Assembly: GCF_004296935.1 (NCBI RefSeq)
Contig: NZ_SCVH01000143.1
Span: forward strand, 1-36,875
Origin: Reyranella sp.
GTDB lineage: Bacteria; Pseudomonadota; Alphaproteobacteria; Reyranellales; Reyranellaceae
Length of the DNA: 36,875 bases
Direction of reading: 5' to 3'
Made by a program: the position numbers and the translations under genes. Under the pieces are notes generated by a model. It saw only the letters and a program-made list of their open reading frames with translations, searched no databases and was not told the DNA's origin. This document shows, one piece after another, positions 33,308 through 36,875 of this stretch (its first letter is position 1; each line of letters begins with the position of its first letter).

Positions 33308-34118
33308 CCCTGACGGTAATCCCGCCGTCGACCACGAGCAGGTGGCCATTCACATAGGCCGCCTCGTCCGAGGCCAGGAACAGCGCCGCATTGGCGGTGT
33401 CCCAGCCGGTGCCCATCTTGCCGGTCGGCGAGGCCTTGTCGCGCAGCGCGATCATCTTGTCATAGGCCTGGTTGTGATCCTTCTCGCCCTTGGCGTACTG
33501 CTCGGCCAGGAAGTCGATCATCGGCGTGTGCATCAGGCCGGGCAGGATGGCGTTGCAGCGAATGCCCTTCTCGGCGTACTGCGAGGCGATGGCGAGGGTC
33601 AGCGAATTCACCGCGCCTTTGCTGGCATTGTAGGCAAGGTAGGAGATGCCCTTGGGGCTGCGGATCGAGGCGATCGAGCTCACGTTCACGATCGAGCCCT
33701 TGCCCTGCTTCTCCATCACCGGAATGACGTGCTTGGCCGTGAGGAAGAAGCTCTTCACGTTGACGTCGAAGACCTTGTCCCACTCGTCCTCGCTGAGTTC
33801 GACCGGCCCGCCCTGAGAGCCGATGCCGACATTGTTGTCGAGCACGTCGATCCGGCCCCATTTGGCGAGGCAGGTGTCGACCATCGACTTCACATCGGAA
33901 TTTCTGGACGCATCGGCCTCGAAGGCGACGGCCGTGCCGCCTTCCTTCTCGATCAGGCCGACGGTTTCCTCGGCGGCGGCGCGCTTGCGGTCGACGCAGA
34001 ACACCCGGGCGCCCTGGCGCGCGAAGGTGAGCGCCGTGCACTTGCCGTTGCCCCAGCCCGGACCGCTCGAGCCCGCACCGACCACGATCGCCACCCTGTC
34101 CTTCAGCCTGCCGGTCAT
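33303..34118 (-). CDS. Short-chain dehydrogenase/reductase
   Basis: A 271-residue classical SDR with an NAD(P)-binding Rossmann fold. The glycine-rich motif is longer than usual: VVGAGSSGPGWGNGKC. The DNNVG motif replaces the common NNAG; the catalytic Ser is in NVSSIAS and Tyr/Lys in YLAYNASKGAVN. LPGLMHTPM and VVDGGITV finish the fold. Position 34118 (MTGRLKDRVAIVV) is chosen because its ATG overlaps the DUF1801 stop as ATGA. Cofactor and substrate unknown. Confidence 0.92.
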   Translation of the reverse strand: MTGRLKDRVAIVVGAGSSGPGWGNGKCTALTFARQGARVFCVDRKRAAAEETVGLIEKEGGTAVAFEADASRNSDVKSMVDTCLAKWGRIDVLDNNVGIGSQGGPVELSEDEWDKVFDVNVKSFFLTAKHVIPVMEKQGKGSIVNVSSIASIRSPKGISYLAYNASKGAVNSLTLAIASQYAEKGIRCNAILPGLMHTPMIDFLAEQYAKGEKDHNQAYDKMIALRDKASPTGKMGTGWDTANAALFLASDEAAYVNGHLLVVDGGITVRA

Positions 34119-34543
34119 GTCTTCTTGCTCCCAGTCTTCTTCCGTAGATGATGCGTGAGCGCGAGTGCCATGCAGTGGCGGAGCGCGCGCCTCGGTACGC
34201 GGTCCTTCGCCCCCAGTACGATGGCACGTTTGCCCTCGTAGGCGAACGTGTCGGGGTAGATGCTGCGAAATGTCTCGACCAGGCCGCTCTGGCAATGGAA
34301 GTAGATCGCATAGCCGTCGTCGCGGCCCTTCAGGCGATCGATGCGGACCGTGGTGCCGCTGCCGCTCTCGGCCGTGAGATAGCTCGGCTGACCCCATTTC
34401 AGGGTCTCGGTCAGCCCGCGCACACCAGGCGTGGCGGCGGCGACGTCGAATACCATCTCACGCAGCGCCAGCAACCGGGTACGGACGGCAGGCGGATAGG
34501 CCTTGAACACCGCCGCGACTTTCGCATCGCCAAACCGTCTCAT
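34115..34543 (-). CDS. DUF1801 (YdhG-like) domain protein
   Basis: A 142-residue protein of the DUF1801 type: VFKAYPPAVRTRLLALREMVFDVAAATPGV, LKWGQPSYLT and YAIYFHCQSGLVETFRSIYP are its conserved blocks. The function is unknown; members are small cytoplasmic proteins. The ATG at 34543 is used. The end is a Lys-rich tail (LRKKTGSKKT). It is coupled to the SDR by a shared ATGA and is divergent from the Bug receptor gene. Confidence 0.85.
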   Translation of the reverse strand: MRRFGDAKVAAVFKAYPPAVRTRLLALREMVFDVAAATPGVRGLTETLKWGQPSYLTAESGSGTTVRIDRLKGRDDGYAIYFHCQSGLVETFRSIYPDTFAYEGKRAIVLGAKDRVPRRALRHCMALALTHHLRKKTGSKKT

Positions 34544-34621
34544 GGCCCACCTTAACACGCCACTGGCGGCGCGGGAGCCCGCATGGAATGCTGGACCCAA
34601 CAAACAAACGGAGGAGCGTCC

Positions 34622-35587
34622 ATGCGTCGTCGTGCGTTCACCAGCTCTGTCCTCGCCACGTTGACGGCGCCCCTGGCCGCACCTGCCCTCGCCCAGGCAT
34701 GGCCGGCCAAGCCGCTGCACATGGTCATCCCCTATCCACCGGGCGGTCCCTCCGACGTTTCGACCCGTATCGTCATGGAACGTGCCGGGCAGATCCTCGG
34801 CCAGGGCGTGCTGTTCGACAACAAGGCCGGCGCCTCGGGCATGATCGGCGCCGAGTATGTGAAGAACCAGCCGGTCGACACCTACACGTTCCTCACCACC
34901 ACCACGGCGATGGTGTGCATCACCCGCCATCTGCAGCCGATCCCGTTCGACCCGGAGAAGGATTTCATCCCGGTCTCGCGCATGTCGACATCGTGGGGCG
35001 CCTTCGCCGTCCATCCCTCGGTGCCGGCCAAGACGGTCGCCGAGTTCGTGGCCTACGCCAAGGCCAACCCGGGCAAGATCAACTTCGGCTCGGCCGGGCT
35101 CGCCACCATCACGCACCTGTTCGGCGAAATGCTCAATCTCGAGGCCGGCATCCAGATGGTGCATGTGCCCTACCGTGGCAGCGCGCCGGCGACCAACGCC
35201 CTGCTGGCCGGCGAAGTCCAGGTCCAGTTCGACCAGCTGACGCTGCCGCACATCAAGGCGGGCAAGGTGCGCGGCCTCGCCATGCTGGCCGAGGTGCGCC
35301 ATCCCGACTTTCCCGACATTCCCACTCTGCGCGAGCAGGGCTACGGCAAGGACGGCGGCGATTCGTGGTTCGGCGTGCTCGCCCCCGCCGGGACGCCGCC
35401 GGCGGTGGTGACCAAGCTCGACCAGGCGATCGCCGCGGCGCTGCGCGCGCCCGACATCATGGCGAAAGTCCACAACGGCGGCATGCGCGTCACCTATCTC
35501 AACCCGGCCGACTTCAAGGAGCGGATCGCCGTCGAGAACAAGTCGTTCGGCGAGATCATCAGGAAGGGCAATATCAAGCTCACCTGA
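34622..35587 (+). CDS. Bug-family tripartite tricarboxylate transporter receptor
   Basis: A 321-residue periplasmic substrate-binding protein. The signal peptide is MRRRAFTSSVLATLTAPLAAPALAQA. The Bug motif is WPAKPLHMVIPYPPGGPSDVSTR, followed by NKAGASGMIGAEYV, GSAGLATITHLFGEML and VPYRGSAPATNALLAGEVQ. Bug proteins bind carboxylic acids or related ligands. The ATG at 34622 has GGAGG upstream. The TctA/TctB membrane partners are not next to it, so it is an orphan receptor, as is common in the family. Confidence 0.94.
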   Translation: MRRRAFTSSVLATLTAPLAAPALAQAWPAKPLHMVIPYPPGGPSDVSTRIVMERAGQILGQGVLFDNKAGASGMIGAEYVKNQPVDTYTFLTTTTAMVCITRHLQPIPFDPEKDFIPVSRMSTSWGAFAVHPSVPAKTVAEFVAYAKANPGKINFGSAGLATITHLFGEMLNLEAGIQMVHVPYRGSAPATNALLAGEVQVQFDQLTLPHIKAGKVRGLAMLAEVRHPDFPDIPTLREQGYGKDGGDSWFGVLAPAGTPPAVVTKLDQAIAAALRAPDIMAKVHNGGMRVTYLNPADFKERIAVENKSFGEIIRKGNIKLT

Positions 35588-35632
35588 CGGAGCGCCGACC
35601 CTCGGAAATCACGCGTCGAGTTCTCCATCCGG

Positions 35633-35650
35633 CTGATCGAGAAAGATCAG
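35633..35650. terminator. Weak hairpin between convergent genes
   Basis: CTGATC (35633-35638), loop gagaaa, GATCAG (35645-35650) form a 6-bp stem overlapping the MFS stop codon. There is no T-run, so it is a weak terminator candidate at best. Confidence 0.25.
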
Positions 35651-36875
35651 CGCGCAAACCAGACGCGCGGCCACAGGCAGGAGAGCAGCAATGCCACCAA
35701 AAGTCCGCCGCCCGCCACGGTGAAGGCGAAGCGGTAGCCGGCGAGGAAGCCCGCCATGCCGAGGAAGCCCTCGGCGCCGTGTGCCTGCAGTGCCGTCAGC
35801 ACCGAGGCGCCGCTGACGATGCCCAGGGTGCGCGTCAGCAGGGCGAGGCTGCCCGCGACGCCGCGATCGCGCGGCGGCAGGGTGGCCGTCACGATGTCGG
35901 TATAGGCCACGGTCAGCAGCCCCTGCCCGATACCCTCCAGGACCAACAGGAGCGCCACCAGCAATACCGGCGTGTCGATGCCGGTGAAGCCGAGCGGCAG
36001 CAGGGCAAGGCCCACGAACGCAACGCCGGCAAAGACGGTCGGGCGCTGGCCGATGCGGGCCACGAGAAACGCCGACAGCGGCGCGCCCAGGAGGCTGCCA
36101 CCGAACGCCATGGCGAGCACGATACCGGTGCCGAGTGCGGTGAGCTTCAGCACGTTCGCCAGGTAATACGGGGTCAGCAGCAGGATCGAGAAGCCGGCCA
36201 GGTTGGCGAATACGTTCAGCAGATTGGGCACGGCAAAGCGCGCATCGGCGAACAGCGCCGGCCGGATGATCGGCTCGGCCACGCGCCCGGCGTGACGAAC
36301 GTAGGTCCCGATCAGGAGCAGCGCGACCGCGAGCAGGCCGAGCGCCCACACGCCGGCCACCTCCTTGCGTTGCGACAGGACCAGCGAGAGCAGCAAGGTG
36401 CTCATGCAGGCCGCCAGCAGCAGCGCGCCCACCGCATCGAACGGCCGTTGCTCCCGCTTGGGCGACGGCAGCAGGCCGGAGAACGCGAGGGTGACGAGCG
36501 CGATCGGCACCCGCACCCAATAGACCGCCGGCCAGCCCCATAACTCCACCAGCACGCCGCCCAGGAACGGTCCGACGGCCGCGGCGAGTGCCATCGAACT
36601 CGCAAACCCCGCCAGCGCCCTGGTGCGCTGGCTTTCCAGGAAGAGCGAGGTGGCAAGGGCCGGTGTGCAGGCGAGCGCCAACGCCGTGCCGACACCCTGG
36701 CCCGCGCGTGCCCACAGGAAGAGCGGCCAGTCGGGCGCGGCGGCGCAGGCGGCGCAACCCACGGCGGAGACGGCGAGACCGATCTGGAAGATCAGCCGAT
36801 GGCCGAACAGGTCGCCGAGCTTTCCTGCGACCAGCATCAGCGAGCCGTAGACCAGCACGTAGCAGATCACCAGCC
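35647..36875 (-). CDS. MFS transporter, DHA2/EmrB-like (partial)
   Basis: At least 409 residues, open through the right edge. There are about 12 transmembrane segments in view. GKLGDLFGHRLIFQIGLAV is the loop 2-3 motif, ARAGQGVGTALALACTPALAT matches the DHA2 motif in helix 4-5, and VGPFLGGVLVELWGWPAVYWVRVP is the motif C region. Such proteins export drugs or metabolites by proton antiport. The N-terminus, likely only the first helix, is beyond the window. It converges with the Bug receptor gene, with 59 bp between stops. Confidence 0.9.
   Translation of the reverse strand, partial: LVICYVLVYGSLMLVAGKLGDLFGHRLIFQIGLAVSAVGCAACAAAPDWPLFLWARAGQGVGTALALACTPALATSLFLESQRTRALAGFASSMALAAAVGPFLGGVLVELWGWPAVYWVRVPIALVTLAFSGLLPSPKREQRPFDAVGALLLAACMSTLLLSLVLSQRKEVAGVWALGLLAVALLLIGTYVRHAGRVAEPIIRPALFADARFAVPNLLNVFANLAGFSILLLTPYYLANVLKLTALGTGIVLAMAFGGSLLGAPLSAFLVARIGQRPTVFAGVAFVGLALLPLGFTGIDTPVLLVALLLVLEGIGQGLLTVAYTDIVTATLPPRDRGVAGSLALLTRTLGIVSGASVLTALQAHGAEGFLGMAGFLAGYRFAFTVAGGGLLVALLLSCLWPRVWFAR

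Noticed and set aside
34119-34397. N-terminal extension of the SDR
   Set aside because: The extra codons are opposite or overlapping DUF1801, and the ATGA overlap at 34118 gives a natural start.
34544-35473. N-terminal extension of the DUF1801 gene across the Bug receptor
   Set aside because: It is antisense to a well-supported signal-peptide protein and adds no homologous residues.

Overview
The window is a GC-rich, densely packed bacterial chromosome segment, most likely from an alphaproteobacterium. The indications are the ligase-associated helicase/exonuclease/ligase repair cluster, a short-type NAD kinase, many crotonase/MaoC/thioesterase genes, a Bug-type (TTT) binding protein, and a TTGCGA-N5-TCGCAA Fur-like operator. 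A soil or freshwater Rhodospirillales/Reyranella-like organism would fit, but that is inference from gene content only. I see no rRNA, tRNA or CRISPR array.

Layout. (1) 1-7188: a truncated serine hydrolase, then a DNA-damage cluster (Lhr-type helicase divergent from a metallo-beta-lactamase exonuclease and an ATP-dependent ligase), followed by moaA. (2) 7210-9425: a minus-strand group of MaoC hydratase, ChaC-like cyclotransferase and a DMT transporter. (3) 9426-14108: two crotonases flanking a NitT/TauT-type ABC transporter; the first crotonase is preceded by three phased copies of a 10-bp motif. (4) 14119-17864: a probable lipid-linked sugar cassette (methyltransferase, GT2, SMR-like flippase, divergent GT-C-like membrane protein). 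(5) 17865-20078: a translationally coupled MaoC-VOC-thioesterase-PaaI operon. (6) 20167-22410: a class III cyclase with a triplicated extracytoplasmic domain, a decayed acyl-CoA dehydrogenase fragment and a thioesterase. (7) 22430-24011: an iron/oxidative-stress block: bfd with promoter and Fur-like operator, convergent bfr, then sodB. (8) 24035-28523: LpxR-like outer-membrane protein, MFS transporter, and a large B12-domain radical SAM protein. (9) 28566-31416: TauD-type dioxygenase, NAD kinase and an AbrB-type membrane protein. (10) 31470-33270: an IS1595-type insertion sequence with perfect 28-bp terminal inverted repeats and a membrane-protein passenger gene, inserted between two convergent genes inside what looks like their shared terminator/REP palindrome. 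(11) 33303-36875: SDR, DUF1801 protein, Bug receptor, truncated MFS transporter.

How genes work together: many neighbours are coupled by ATGA or similar overlaps, so the operon calls are well supported. The items most worth follow-up are the cyclase with three tandem repeat domains, the sugar-lipid cassette, the bfd operator with a bacterioferritin lacking a ferroxidase glutamate, the phased repeats upstream of the crotonase, the IS passenger gene with its insertion site, and the orphan radical SAM protein. I did not find a single clear-cut new defence or mobile system.
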